A stretch of DNA of 64,000 bases from Megalonaias nervosa. Its lineage: Eukaryota > Mollusca > Bivalvia > Unionida > Unionidae. The stretch lies in contig JAECUM010001782.1 in the NCBI GenBank assembly GCA_016617855.1, positions 62,001 to 126,000 of the forward strand, in the 5' to 3' direction. The notes under the pieces are model-generated. The model was given only the letters and a program-made list of their open reading frames with translations. It was not told the DNA's origin and ran no database searches. This document shows positions 49,827 through 62,531 of the stretch, piece by piece; position 1 is the stretch's first letter; every line of letters starts with the position of its first letter. The position numbers and the translations under genes were made by a program.

Positions 49827-52800
49827 TTACTCATAATTAAAAAACAACCCAGATTAGTATGATAATTCTAATTGGTGGGACAGCACTCAAACCAGTCAAC
49901 AATTTTGTATTACTTTCAAGCAGAGGACAGTCCATATTTAAATATGCTGTACCATAGTAAGTAATATTTGCCTTCAGATTTGTTTTATACAGTTCGGTCG
50001 TAATATTTAGGTATATTCCCTGTGTATTTCTTTCTCCAGGAAAGGTATCACTTCTTTAAACTTTAGTAAGCTCTACTTTCATCTTTTACAAAGCACAGTT
50101 GAAAGATTCATTGATTTGACATTTTTGATTTCATTGATTATAAGGCAGATTGATACGAGTTACATTTTGCAACATTCTCCTGAGCTGTTATGGACGGTGT
50201 TTAAAAATGACCAATTACTGCATGACTGTTAGTAGTCCCCAACACTGCAGTATAATAATGCTGTTTTGTGGAAAGTGGGTCTAAATATTATAAAGACAGA
50301 ATTTTTGACAGATCTCTATATTTTTCTTTCATAATTTTCGTGTAGTTCTTGAAAGTATTATAACATTTTTTTAAAGTTTTTCATTTACATTTTTTGTCAA
50401 CTGCTATAAGAAAGGAAAGATATAGGTGTCACTCATTCTGACAGGCATTGTTAACAGTGCTTAGATTAAAAGTCCCAGATCCCATGAGTAGCACTGCTAT
50501 CATATTTGGCCTTTAGTATCAATATTATATTCCCTTTAATATGCTTATACTCTCTTCCTGCTGTTTGACTCATCAGCAAGGTCAAGGTCATTTGAAAATC
50601 TATGTTGGACATTTCAGTCATAATTTGTCTGTATAGTCATAATTGACTAGTACCATCAGGGATTCTTCTGTTGCTTGGACTGTGGCACCATTGCACTCCT
50701 TATTTCACATGCAAATGATGGAAAATAAGTAAGCAAGCAAGGCACAGTTCTCGAGAACTCTTTTTGGAAATATTGTGCTATAATTTAATCATTACTTAAT
50801 GCTTGTCATTAAGTAATGAATCATATTTCTAAATAACATACAAGTATGCTGTATTTATTCCTGGAATTTAAGAAAACTTCTTTTATGACAATTACAAATA
50901 ATTTTATATTTTAATTTTTGGAGAAATCAAAATATATGTAAATAATATACATGTAAGCTGTATATATTCCTGATATTCAAGAAAAATTCTAGTATGACAA
51001 TTACAAATTTTATATTTTAATATTTTGTGGATTCAAAACATATGTAAATAATATACATGCATGATGTATGTATTCCTGGCATTCCTTTTATCTGAAAGTA
51101 TTCTACTATAACAGTTACATAGTGATTTTTTATATCTGAATTTTGTTTATAAAAATTATAATCAAAATATTCCCGAAGTATAGTGTGCTTATTTTATTTT
51201 ATCCATATGTTATATTTATTATTGCTTACAATTTGTAAGAGGCTTTTATATGTTGTTCAAAAACTTATAATGAAAATTCATATTTGTGTAATTTTTAATA
51301 ATCCATTAATTTATAAACAAGTGCAATACTATTTTTAATGTGCTTTCTTTAAAAATATAAATATATATATATATATATATCAATTAAATAAGCTTGATTT
51401 TGTTTATACGCAGTTTAGCTCATGTGCACAAAAGTACAGGAGAGTTTGTTTTCTATATCAGGGTTTGCACTGCTTCAGCTTTGGTGGTTGCCTTGAAAAT
51501 TGCTCAGCTTTGAGGTTGGCTCTAGAAAGCACTGGAAAATTGCTTGAAAATACTCAGTAGTTCTTTAAATATGTTTGAAGTTTTAAATGAACACATTTAA
51601 TTGAAACGTATTAATTTACTGATATAAATATCAAGAAAAATATAATAAAAGATCCATTTTAAATTAGTTAGAATCCTGATATTCATAGAATTTTACTTGT
51701 GTTGAGTCACTTATATATTCAGTAGGAGTATTACAGAGGTATCAGCAGCCTTAAAATCCCAGCTACAGGACAACTGAAGTTTGAATGTCTTTTCAGTCAG
51801 AATGTGTTTGTCTTGTCATTGCCACTTCTGTAACTGATACGTAGGATACATTTCAAATTCTTCACAAAATACAGGGACCAGAAAACTACTGACAGCCTAT
51901 TAATTGTGAATCTTAATAATCACAATGAATGTCATTAGTGGTTAGCATTTCATGGTCTTGTGAAGGAAACTGAAAATATTTGTGGATTTTGTATATAAAA
52001 AAAAGGTCTCAAAATTTAATTGTGAAATGTACAACTCGTCCTTTTTCATTTAATTGACAATACCTAGACTGGTACCGATTATTTATTATTGTAACCTTTT
52101 CCATTAAAATCTGTTTTATGTTCAAAAGTTTCAGTTTTAATATAGGATGAAGACAATACATATTTCAAAAGATCTACTTGGGTTTTTTTTAATCCAATCT
52201 ACTTTTAAAATTTTTAAATAGACTGGTTTAATGTCCTGGTTGTGTCACATGTGCAAGTCATTAAGGGGGTGCTCACCCGTTATTATGTACGTTTGAGAGA
52301 GTGGCGTATGTAAGGTGAAGTTGTTTGCATTTAAAACATGCACAGTGGAGAGAATGTTGGCATACCTCTGTGCTACTTTGATGTAATGTGGCTGACATTT
52401 CATAGGATATTGTACATTTAGAAATTGTAAATGATCTTAGCACACTGCTAACTAAAATGACTGCTCCCTTTTGCTCCAAAAATCAGCCTGAATTTGTCTA
52501 AAGTACACTATCCTTAGCAGCTATTAAAATAGGGAAAATGAATTTTGCCAGACTAGACAATACCAGCGTCTGAAAATGCAATGAATGAATTACCAAATAT
52601 ATAAAATGTAAAAAAAGTCATCAGCTCTTTTTTTTACAATTTACCTCTGAAGTTCAGGAAGTGAAAATGACCAAGTGGAGCTAGCACTTTTTTGAAAGGT
52701 GCACATCTGGAGTAAGGCCAAACTGTATACTCTATAACCCATATTACACCCATCAATCATACACCAAAATAAAGGGAATTAAAGGTTCTTTGAACAATAC

Positions 52801-53061
52801 CTAAGATATACAAGGTCTTTTTTAAATAGCCAGTGTAACTAGTGATGAAACCCAGGGGAATTCTTTTTCTTTAAAATTCTAACCCTATGCAAAATACGAA
52901 ACTGTAGAGTGCCACCTAAACCATTATATGCATATGTCTTGGGAATTACTACATAACTTTGCTAAAAATGAGTTATTGTTACAAACTTTTCATGCATTGA
53001 TGACTATGTCATCCATTTATTTTTTGGTGAATATCAGGTTAACTCTAGTTTATTCACTCAT
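49827..53061. other. HPS1 3' flank, no gene
   Basis: AT-rich sequence holding the HPS1 3' untranslated region of unknown length. AATAAA motifs on the + strand occur at about 51646 and 52769, but I cannot tell which, if any, is used. A ~119-bp unit is tandemly repeated three times at about 50828-51090 ('aataatatacatg', 'attcctg', 'tatgacaattacaaa'). A short (AT)n run lies at 51356-51380. Confidence 0.55.
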
Positions 53062-53420
53062 AAAAGTTGATACAGCGAAACTATTTATAACCTGCTTGAT
53101 TATGCTGTAGCACTGATTCGAATACAAGAAAATTTGATACATGGAACCCCTCCATAACATGCTTCATTATACTGTAGCATTGATTCAGATATAATAAAAG
53201 TTGATAAAGTGAAACCCTCTATAACATGCTTCATTATATCACTGATTCAGATATAATAAAAGTTGATACAAGGAACCCATCTCTAACATGCTTCATTATA
53301 TCACTGATTTGGATATAATAAAAGTTGATACAAGGAACTCCTCTATAACATACTTCCTTATAGCACTGATTTGGATATAATAAAAATTGTTACAGCAAAC
53401 CCATCTATAACATGCTTCAC
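53062..53420. repeat. Tandem repeat, 60-68-bp unit, about 5 copies
   Basis: Units read 'ataataaaagttgatacagt', 'gaaaccctctataacatgct' and 'tcattatatcactgattcag'. It again carries a 'CCTC-TATAA' core. Confidence 0.88.
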
Positions 53421-56245
53421 CCATTTCTTGAAGTACTGCAAAGCTTTAAAGTTCCAAAAGTAAATGAGACTTTGATTTAATAATTTGGCTTGATTGTTGT
53501 ATTCTGGAGGGAAAAAAATGGTCACTGCTTGCTTATTTTTTAAAGATGTTAGCTCCTTAAAGAGCTAATATTGTTAAATTAATTATGATTGAATCATAGC
53601 AATAAAGTCATTAAATCTTCTTTGTGTTTGTTTTGAATGCATCCTGTGTACAATCATTGCTTAGTCCAGATTAAGCAGTACCCAACAGATGTTCAGTCAT
53701 CTGGCATATTCATCCAAGAAATAAACAATGTGATGGCTTAAAAAACAAGTTTCTCACCTGAATTTATAAATCAATTAATTCACCTATCTATTGAAGGGAA
53801 AACAGTAGACCTCCAAATCCTGCTCAATCAACCATCATAAACACTTGTTTCAAGTTTATTGCATGAATTTTCAGGAGCAGATTTGGTCAGCGTATTATGC
53901 AATGTAAACCCACCCACCCACCCCCGCCTTCATTTAATCCTTTTTTCCTTTTTTCATCACACAGCAGCTTCAATTCACTCCAGTATACACCAGCCTCTTG
54001 TCATTGTAATGCTTATACTGACTGGAACAACCATTTAAGTTGTAGGGGTGGAGGGATTTGCTATTATGTCCATACATGCTTCTTGTTTTTGGTCTGCATT
54101 AATGTAAAGTCGTAATCATAAACAAAAGTTTCAAAGAATATTGGGTTTATTTTTTTTTTAGTTTTCTTCTGAATTTTACATAATGACTCAACTGTTTTTA
54201 TAGAGATCACTCTTTATCTATGAAATCAAATGGTTTACTCCCAAACTGGGTTCAGAAAGAAATTAAACTTTGGATTGAAATGAAATCTGGTAACAAAATT
54301 GCAGAAATCATGCTTCTTTTTGCACAATTTTGATGAAATTATTACTGTGGATGCAATGAGATCAGCAGTTGAGTACATATACTCTATTTACATTTAAGTT
54401 GTCAATATTCTTATACATGTATATGTATGTACTGATGAATGGTTCTCTGCCAAAAATATTAATATTAAATATGTAATGACTGTTGTAAGTATTTCTCATT
54501 TAATATGCTTCAAGTTGATAACTTCATCACTTTTGTTCAGTTTTGCAGCCTTCCCCCACCCCCATCCTCATTGTATATAGCTAAGAGGAGATGCATGCCA
54601 TATTTCTTAAATTAACTGATCTGGTTAGATATTGCACAATGTGGTATATAGCATGAAGGCTCATTGTGGACCCTGGCCATCGTGCTATAACATTGGTTCT
54701 GTATATTGATACTTCTAAATGGGTATACATTGACCTGTGTCGTAGTTGTATCATCAGTCAATATTAATCATTATATCATGCACAAATACATACATGTACC
54801 ATGAACAAACATTTCTGGCTTCAGACAGTTGGGTTACTTATTTGATCTATACTCATATATAAATCTATTCAAAGAACATCATTGATCTTTGTCTTCTGGT
54901 AAAATTTTGCATTAGTAATATAATCCATTTTGTGATGGGGTGTGATTGATGGGGAGGGAATTTAATCCCTTAAAAAACCAGTGACATGGCATCTGTTATT
55001 CTGTTTCTAAGAATAGATATTTGTTTCTACATTTAGCTCTACTGGCTTGTGACCTTGTGAGGCCAGTCAAGCTTAGCCAAAGGACACAGCTCAAACCCTA
55101 ACCTTATTTGGAATGATCGGAACTTAGAGGGGTTACTTGCCTTGATTGACATCTAATAAAGTACTCCCAAAATCAAAAGAATTGTTTTCATAGAAAATTC
55201 TCTTCAAGTATAATTGCAAAAGTATTTTTTATGGTTATGCATTCTCTTTTAAGAGATAAAGAAAAGGCTTTCTACATTTGTCATTCAGATTACTTAGAGA
55301 GATATTTTCTTTAAGACTTATAATAAAATACAACAGGAACAAGGTTACCAGTATCTTTTAATTTATGATTCTTCTTCTCATCCTGTATAATTAGGTATCC
55401 TCTGAAACCATCAGTATGTTCACTTCTTTGATTTGTTGCACTTGCAGTCAGGATATATTCAAACACCTGCAGCTTTTCCCTTGTTTCTAGAAGTGACAAC
55501 AGTAGCACAATCAACTTTAGGATTTTTGGCTTGGAGGTCTTTCAGTCCAACTATATCCATTCTCTTTTATCAAATATAAATTGTATTACTAATAATAGTA
55601 ATAAACTATTTATATCCATTGAAAGTGGCACATTTTTAAAAAATAATACCCAGTATTTCTTTTATTTTTGGCAAAGGAAGGCAACTCAAATATATGTAAC
55701 TATTACAGTACTAATGTCCCTCGGGTATTTCACTGATGCTAATACTTAAAATAGTAGTAGAACATTCTTTTAAAAGGAAATCACCACAATAATTATGCAA
55801 ATAATATTCAGATGTTAATATAAATTCTCTAGTGATGTACAGAAGAAGAAACTTTAGAATATTATGAATATTATTTAATCAGTCTGTTAATGATAGTAGA
55901 AAGAAAATAAATAATTTGAATTGTGAATTTGAATCTCTTCAGCTCTCTGAACCATCACTATTTTTTGTTCACATGGGATATATGTACATGGAGGGTACTT
56001 ATTAAATGAAACCAGCATCCTAGGATGAATGAAGGTATGTAATGTTTAGGAGGTTTGTGATGAAGTCCATTCACAGCTGAGCACAATTTCTGAATGAAAA
56101 TGATCCTGTTAAGGGTGGCTATTAAGGTAATTTTTTTTTTTAAGTGGCTTGAAAAGATTTTAAATTCAAAATTTTAAAAGAGAGATGCTTTCAGTCTTAT
56201 GCGATTGAAAACATTTGCAGTCAGATTTTAAGCTTGTCTGTTTAG
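53421..56245. other. Intergenic AT-rich stretch, nothing recognised
   Basis: About 2.8 kb with no coding match, SINE head or tandem array. Open frames here are short and unsupported. Confidence 0.5.
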
Positions 56246-56480
56246 GGGCCCAGGTGGCTGAGTGGTCTAATGTGCTTGCCTTTACCCATCACTGCCATCT
56301 CACATCTGTCCACTTGGGTTTGAGCCTCTGACTTGGCCAATGTAGGTATGTGAGAAAGCTAGCCATTAGCTTCCCATGGTTCTTACTGGGTTTTTTTGCT
56401 GGATCTTCCACCACCAGTGTGAATGATACTGAAAATAACAGACCATGTTCCACACAATATTTCAGAAATGGAGTATTAAT
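56246..56480 (+). mobile_element. tRNA-headed SINE, family B
   Basis: Head 'ggggcccaggtggctgagtg', B-box-like 'cttgggtttgagcctctgac', body 'caatgtaggtatgtgagaaa', 'gcttcccatggttcttactg', 'ggatcttccaccacca'. Tail degraded ('gtattaatattgag'). The 32-bp minisatellite begins immediately after it. Confidence 0.83.
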
Positions 56481-57235
56481 ATTGAGCGAATGAGTACAAA
56501 ATGCTTATCAATACTGAACCAATGAGCACTAAGTGCTTACCAATACTGAACCAATGAGCACTAAGTGCTTATCAATACTGAACCAATGAGCACTAAGTGC
56601 TTATCAATACTGAATTGATGAGCACTAAGTGCTTATCAATACTGAATCAATGAGTACAAAGTGCTTATCAATACTGAACCAATGAGTACTAAGTACTTAT
56701 CAATACTGAACCAATGAGCACTGAGTGCTTATCAATACTGAACCAATGAGCACAAAGTGCTTATCAACACTGAACCAATGAGCACTGAGTGCTTATCAAT
56801 ACAGAACCAATGAGTACTAAGTGCTTATCAATACTGAACCAATGAGCACAAAGTGCTTATCAGTACTGAACCAATGAGTACAAAGTACTTATAAATACTG
56901 AACCAATGAGCACTAAGTGCTTATCAATACTGAACCAATGAGCACAAAGTGCTTATCAGTAATGTACCAATGAGCACTCAGTGATTATCAGTCCTCAACC
57001 AGTGAGCACAAATGCTTAAGTATTTATGCTGAACCAGTGATTACTAAGTACTTGTCAATATTGAGCTATTGAGCACTAAGTACCTATCAATACTGAACAA
57101 TTGATCACCAAGTACTTATCAATACTGAACCAATGAGCACTAAGCATCAATACTCAACCAACAATCACAAAGTGCTTATCAAACCTGAACTATTGAGCAC
57201 AAAGTGCTGATTGATAATGATCACCAAGTGAATAT
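56481..57235. repeat. Minisatellite, 32-bp unit, ~23 copies
   Basis: The unit is 'aatactgaaccaatgagcac' plus 'taagtgcttatc'. It contains the palindrome GCACTAAGTGC (variants GTACTAAGTAC keep the symmetry by paired changes in several units). Units decay towards the right end. Confidence 0.94.
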
Positions 57236-57692
57236 CCTTTGATACTGGTATAGGTACTGTACCATAATGGTTTCCAAAATTGTATCATTTCTTCTTACTT
57301 GCCCACCAACAAGTAACAGCAAAGTTTATTTGACCAGTAACAAAATTTATTTACCATAAAAAAATGTATTGGATATGTTGGTTTTCATAAAAACATGAAA
57401 ATATGATTATCCTTATGCAGTGTTGCCCCTATTTTACAATGTCAGTTATAAATTTTGGAGTGCCTTTAGTAAGTTAAGTTTTCAAGAATTCAGTTGGTGG
57501 CACCAGCTCTGCATGATTTCCATCTAAATTGTTAAAAATGTTTAATTGTTAAGGTGTAATAAAGATGCTGACTTTACATATTGCTGTATTGATCAATACT
57601 AACCCCCCAATTTTGGACCATTTGTGGTGGGGGGATTGGGGGGTAATTGTAATGTTGATTTTCTTTTTCTTTTCTTCTTCTTCTTTTTCTAA

Positions 57693-57697
57693 GTATG

Positions 57698-57730
<33 letters not shown>

Positions 57731-57731
57731 G
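57693..57731. repeat. (ATT)n microsatellite
   Basis: About 12 ATT triplets, preceded by a TTC-rich tract (57660-57690). Confidence 0.96.
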
Positions 57732-58079
57732 CTGTTGATTGATCTTTATTCATTAAGTTGCTGCTCAAAGTTGATTTTGTATCCATGTGAGACAAAATAA
57801 TTTTCTATATGAACTCAGTGAAGCATCTTTATAATGAACCACCCAAAAAATCTGAGACTTTTTCTAGGAAATGTGATTTATATAACAAATTGTTGGCATA
57901 TATTTTAAGGATTTTATATTTTCAACCTTTATCTTTTATTTGATATAATTTTTACATACGGTTGACATCTTTACCTTTTATCCTTTAATACTACAAGTTT
58001 AGATTTATTTAGGAATCTTCCTAAAGTTTTTTGGCTTGTAGTATTGTCTGTTTTCTGTCATCTGTCACCTGCCATCTGT
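57732..58079. other. Intergenic spacer, nothing recognised
   Basis: AT-rich sequence without gene or repeat that I could define. Confidence 0.5.
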
Positions 58080-58614
58080 AATCCACAATCACAAGTTTCT
58101 TAATGTTACCCCTCCTAAAGTACCTGGAGGATTTGCTTTAAAACTTTACACACACATTTATCTCAATGTCTAGTTGGTCATCAATGGAAGTGGTGCCACT
58201 TGGACATCCAATATGGATGCCACAGAGGCCATCTTGAAAATCTTGCTATTCCTATGCATTCTGAACAGATAATCATATCAACATGGTGTTTTCACAACAA
58301 CAACAACAAACAGACTTAATATGATGTCTTGTTAGTCCTGAACGTAAATGGTACTGATCTGATGCCCAATATGGCTGCCATGTCAGACATTTTGGAAATC
58401 TTGTTATTGCCATCCCTGTTGAACAGAAACTCGATTCAAAATGTGGTTCTCACCAGAAGGTTTCTTTTGATGTCTCTTTGATTCTAATCAACATGGCACC
58501 AAACTTACTCCATTAAAACCACTACCTTGGCTATCTTATTACTACTCCAGAATGGATGGCCTATCATCACATGGTTTTCTCAAAAGACTTCTTATGATAT
58601 CTACTTAGTCCTAA

Positions 58615-58653
<39 letters not shown>

Positions 58654-58810
58654 TTTGGATTTTTAACATAACTTTTACAATTTTTCAGTCCTTAATTAAA
58701 TTGGTGCCAATCTGGTATCTAATATGATGGCCGTTTTCAAACTCTTGCTATTGCTCAAGAATATCCATCTGTTCAAAGAAGAAATGGTCTATCTTGGATT
58801 CCTGGAAATT
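58080..58810. repeat. Degenerate tandem array, ~140-170-bp units, with (GT)n inside
   Basis: Units contain 'gccatcttgaaaatcttgct', 'attcctatgcattctgaaca', 'gtcctgaacgtaaatggt' and 'ccaatatggctgccat'. A (GT)n run of about 34 bp at 58617-58650 lies in one unit. It looks like a relative of the arrays at 15640 and 40570. Confidence 0.72.
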
Positions 58811-58919
58811 CCTTTCAGGCAGATGAGCACTGGTTCCTTCAAAAGACTTATCTTTTTTGTGTTGCAGCATTTTAACTGTACAGATTTATAAATTAACTTT
58901 GAATCAGCTCCATGTAGCA

Positions 58920-58920
58920 A

Positions 58921-58958
<38 letters not shown>
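58920..58958. repeat. (TA)n microsatellite
   Basis: About 38 bp of alternating TA. Confidence 0.96.
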
Positions 58959-59469
58959 CAAATATGGACATTTATGAACAATTTGAATCATGAAGATACC
59001 TATTTTACTAACTAGAAATCTTATGTAAAGTATTATCTCAGCTTCATTCCATGATTCTTTATTCATTGATTTATGTGTCAGGTCTAGGCACATGTTTCTG
59101 GTCAACCTGAATATTGATTAAGTAATGAACCAGTTTCATGTTTTTTGTCCAGTATCAACCAGATCACTCAAAGATTTATACCACAGTGTCTATAAATTGA
59201 AGATAATTTAAAATAAGTTCAAAATAATTGCATATTACGTAGATCGTTTTTGTTGTTTTTAATATTTTATCAATGATCAAAGATTTTAAACAAACTAGAT
59301 CATATGTTCACCACTAGTGCTTAACTATGCCCGCATAAAGCAATTGGAGTATGATTGATTCCTTCAATTTTGTTTTATAATCTCACTCGTCTGTTGTCTT
59401 GCATGTGTTTCACTTGAATGTGCTCTTTTGACAAAGCTTGTATTAAAATTCCATGCTAGATGATAAAAT
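58959..59469. other. Intergenic spacer, nothing recognised
   Basis: AT-rich sequence with no feature I can support. Confidence 0.5.
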
Positions 59470-59700
59470 AAACATATGAATAAGGAGCAAAGGAGCAAAG
59501 GAAGGCAAGGTCCTGCCCTCGAAGCCAACATGCTTAACATATTGCGATGAGGGCAGATTAGCCCACCTTTTGAGGCCATAACCACAGGCAGACACACGAC
59601 AGAGCACAGACTCCGGCTAGTTCTCCGAGGTGGCCAAGAACGAGATCTGCGCGAACACCTTGTTGTTGGGAGTATTTTGGGATTATTTGGACTACTCAAT
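59470..59700. other. GC-rich island in AT-rich spacer, unclassified
   Basis: About 200 bp of clearly higher GC with several CG dinucleotides ('gatctgcgcgaacacc', 'ctccggctagttctccgagg'). The minus strand has a 111-codon open frame rich in Arg, Ser, Cys and Leu (59364-59699), but composition alone explains it. Its sharp edges suggest an inserted short interspersed element or gene fragment. I recognise no family and no tRNA boxes. Confidence 0.35.
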
Positions 59701-61140
59701 ACCCTTATGGATGACTTCTGATGACATCATTTAAAATGTGATGTATCCTTTGAGTTATTACCTTTAGTACTTACCATGCCAATTTCTCCTTATTAACGAT
59801 CTTTGTTTACACTGAAATTACCAGGAACAAACCATTTTGATTAATCCTATCAGATAGATCATGTGTATACCTACTGTAAATGAGTGTGATCTACTGGTAT
59901 ACTGTATACAAATAATATCATCATTGAACGGGCATGTGTACGTCAGCAATGAGTAATATTGCATTTCCTAGTACAGAGACTGCATAACATATATATATAT
60001 ATAGTACACAACACTTCTACCTCCCTTTACTCAAATTCTTTTGTGAAAAGATTGTTATCACATCACAACAGTCGATGATTCAATCATGGTTTATTGCTCA
60101 GGATTATATTGTAAAATGCTGACAATATGAAAGCAAACTCTGCAATAGAAATCAAATGACATTCATGAAATTTGATAAAACAATAACGATATAAGTTTTC
60201 TTGTATTTAGAATTATTTATTGTTTAAAGGCCTTGGTCTTAGTAGACGATTCTAAATTTCTGAAGCATATGATAATTTGACAGTTGTTGTTGAAATTTAC
60301 CTTTTCAAAAACTTGAAATATTAAAATACATGTAGGAAGCACAGATGTTATCATTTGAATTCATTTTTAATTTCAATAAAGTAGCCATTTGCAGTTATCA
60401 TGCAGTTCTTCTGCTGTTTTATCATTAAATCAATTAGGCTACTTTAAACCAGGATTACTTGTTGAGATTGTTTTGTTTTATACTAAATGTAATTAGGCTG
60501 CCTTGATCACTTGTTTTGGCTGGTTTGTTTCAATTATAGACATGCAATAAGAAAATTTCCTATTGGTCAGTTTGAAAACTGTTTACACATTAAACCTATT
60601 CATTCATCACTTTGTAAGCCAGACAGTCAAGTAAAATTCTCCCTAATTTTTCTGCTGGTAGGTTTTGCAGTTTGATTCCAGTTGATATGAATTGTTGGTT
60701 ACTTGGACAGCAGCGAGGATAAATTTCTTTATGATTCATACATTATGCTACACAATTTTCATATGCATAGTACACCCATGTTTCATACATGTATTGACTT
60801 GCCTGTTTCTAACAAACAAAATACAAGTCCTGTAACATACATCTCCAGTGACAAAGTGCACATGAAATGCATATTTGTGAATATGTTACGGAAAATTGTG
60901 TAAAGACTAACAGATTTATTTGTATATTTTAAATATCACCAGTGGGATTACTGGTAACTTTTATTATCAGTTACACCAATATTAGCAGAAAGAAAGGTTC
61001 AAAGCTTAACATGAAAAACTTTTAACAATCATGTTTAAATTAATTCCATCATTGAATCTGTGGCAAATCTGAACTAACAATACCAAATGAATACCTACTT
61101 CTTCCAATGAATTCTGGTAGACAGGGTTTGTGACCGTAAT
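59701..61140. other. Intergenic spacer, nothing recognised
   Basis: AT-rich sequence with a short (TA)n at about 59988-60003. The 66-codon frame at 60703-60903 has no family match. Confidence 0.5.
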
Positions 61141-62499
61141 GGTGAAAATAAAGGTTAATTCACCGGATTGGATTTATGCGATGGTCATCTGAGAGTTATG
61201 CGTTGATACGTTACTGTCTTTTGAATGGATGTGTGTAGTTTTTCAGTCTTCTTGCGATTCTGAAGTGATAAAAGACGCGTGAAAAAAGTCAAATCGAGTG
61301 GAGGGTTGTGGTCACACTTGCACTCCTTGTGTTCATCGATAATACCGATAAGGTGATTTCATGTTGTCAGAAATGTCGTCGTACTTTATTAATAAAACGT
61401 CAGACTCCTGTAGTTTGAAGCTCTACCGGAAGTGGAGAATGATAACAATGACGTAATTGTTGAGCAGACATCAAAGGAAGTTCATGATGAAATACTGAAA
61501 AGGTTTGATTTGTTGTAGGGTTTAACGCCATTTTTCAGCACAAGATAGGCTATACATGGGGCCCCCAAAATCTAATTTCTATATCAGTGAAGAAATTTTG
61601 TGAAATATTCATAGCAAATATACAGGTTTGTTTTCAAAATCAAATTTATTTTTAATAATCGGCTTTAATTATAATCTGTTTTAAACAAACCCCAATATGT
61701 TCGTGCCCTCCTAGCTCTCTGTATCAAGGACTGCACCTTTTGCACCTCGCTAAGGCTGTTATAAAATTTCTAAAATTTCCATTAATGTTATTTAGTATCT
61801 TTCTATATTATATCAGATATCAAACATATTACATCGACTGAGAAGGATCAAAATTAGCCATTTTTCATGGAAGTGTTGGGGAAATTATTATATATTTATT
61901 ATTTGATCGTCGTTCGGCAACTGGTAGTCCGAATTTCCTCAGGCCCTTCTCAGAAATTATTTGTCGGCTGCACGAGTCATGTGACTAGTAAATGAGTATA
62001 CGGCCACATTTTGTGAACGCGATAGTTTTGTCTCGTTTGTGAACGAATTAAAAACATAACGAATGTTATAATCGCAAGTTTTGAAAAGATGCATCATTTT
62101 CCTGTGAATTTTATGCATATATGGCTTGGTGTAAGGTCGTTTAAGTTTACTAGGCGCGGTAGCAAACGTCTACCCCATGCCGCTACAGCAAGGTGACCGA
62201 ATTCCATCTTTTCGATAGGCAGTAGACTCGGACACCACATCCCAATATAACTGTCAAAATGTCTCAAAAGGAGTGGGAATAGTGAGAGAAACTGTTTAAC
62301 TGGTTATGTGGGAGGCGGCTACAGTGTTCTAAATCAGCATCCACACACCAACGATAATGAAACTTTTGGAGGTGCATGATTCAGTCTATACGAACCAAAT
62401 TATACTCAAAAGATAATGAGGGTATATTTTGTATATGCTAAACAACGGGCGGCCCCAGTGTTTATGGCGGTGACTCATGCGCACCCCATCCCTCCCACA

Positions 62500-62500
<1 letters not shown>
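61141..62500. other. CG-richer intergenic block, unclassified
   Basis: CG dinucleotides are visibly more frequent here than in the preceding 10 kb (for example around 61265-61440 and 61900-62200). A short stretch at about 61513-61570 resembles the reverse complement of the family-B SINE tail ('ggtttaacgccatttttcag', 'ggctatacatgg'). No gene was identified. It could be an unmethylated regulatory region or a decayed CG-rich transposon like those at 37.3 and 43.3 kb. Confidence 0.4.

Positions 62501-62530
<30 letters not shown>
62501..62530. repeat. (AAT)n microsatellite
   Basis: Nine to ten AAT triplets. Confidence 0.95.
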
Positions 62531-62531
<1 letters not shown>

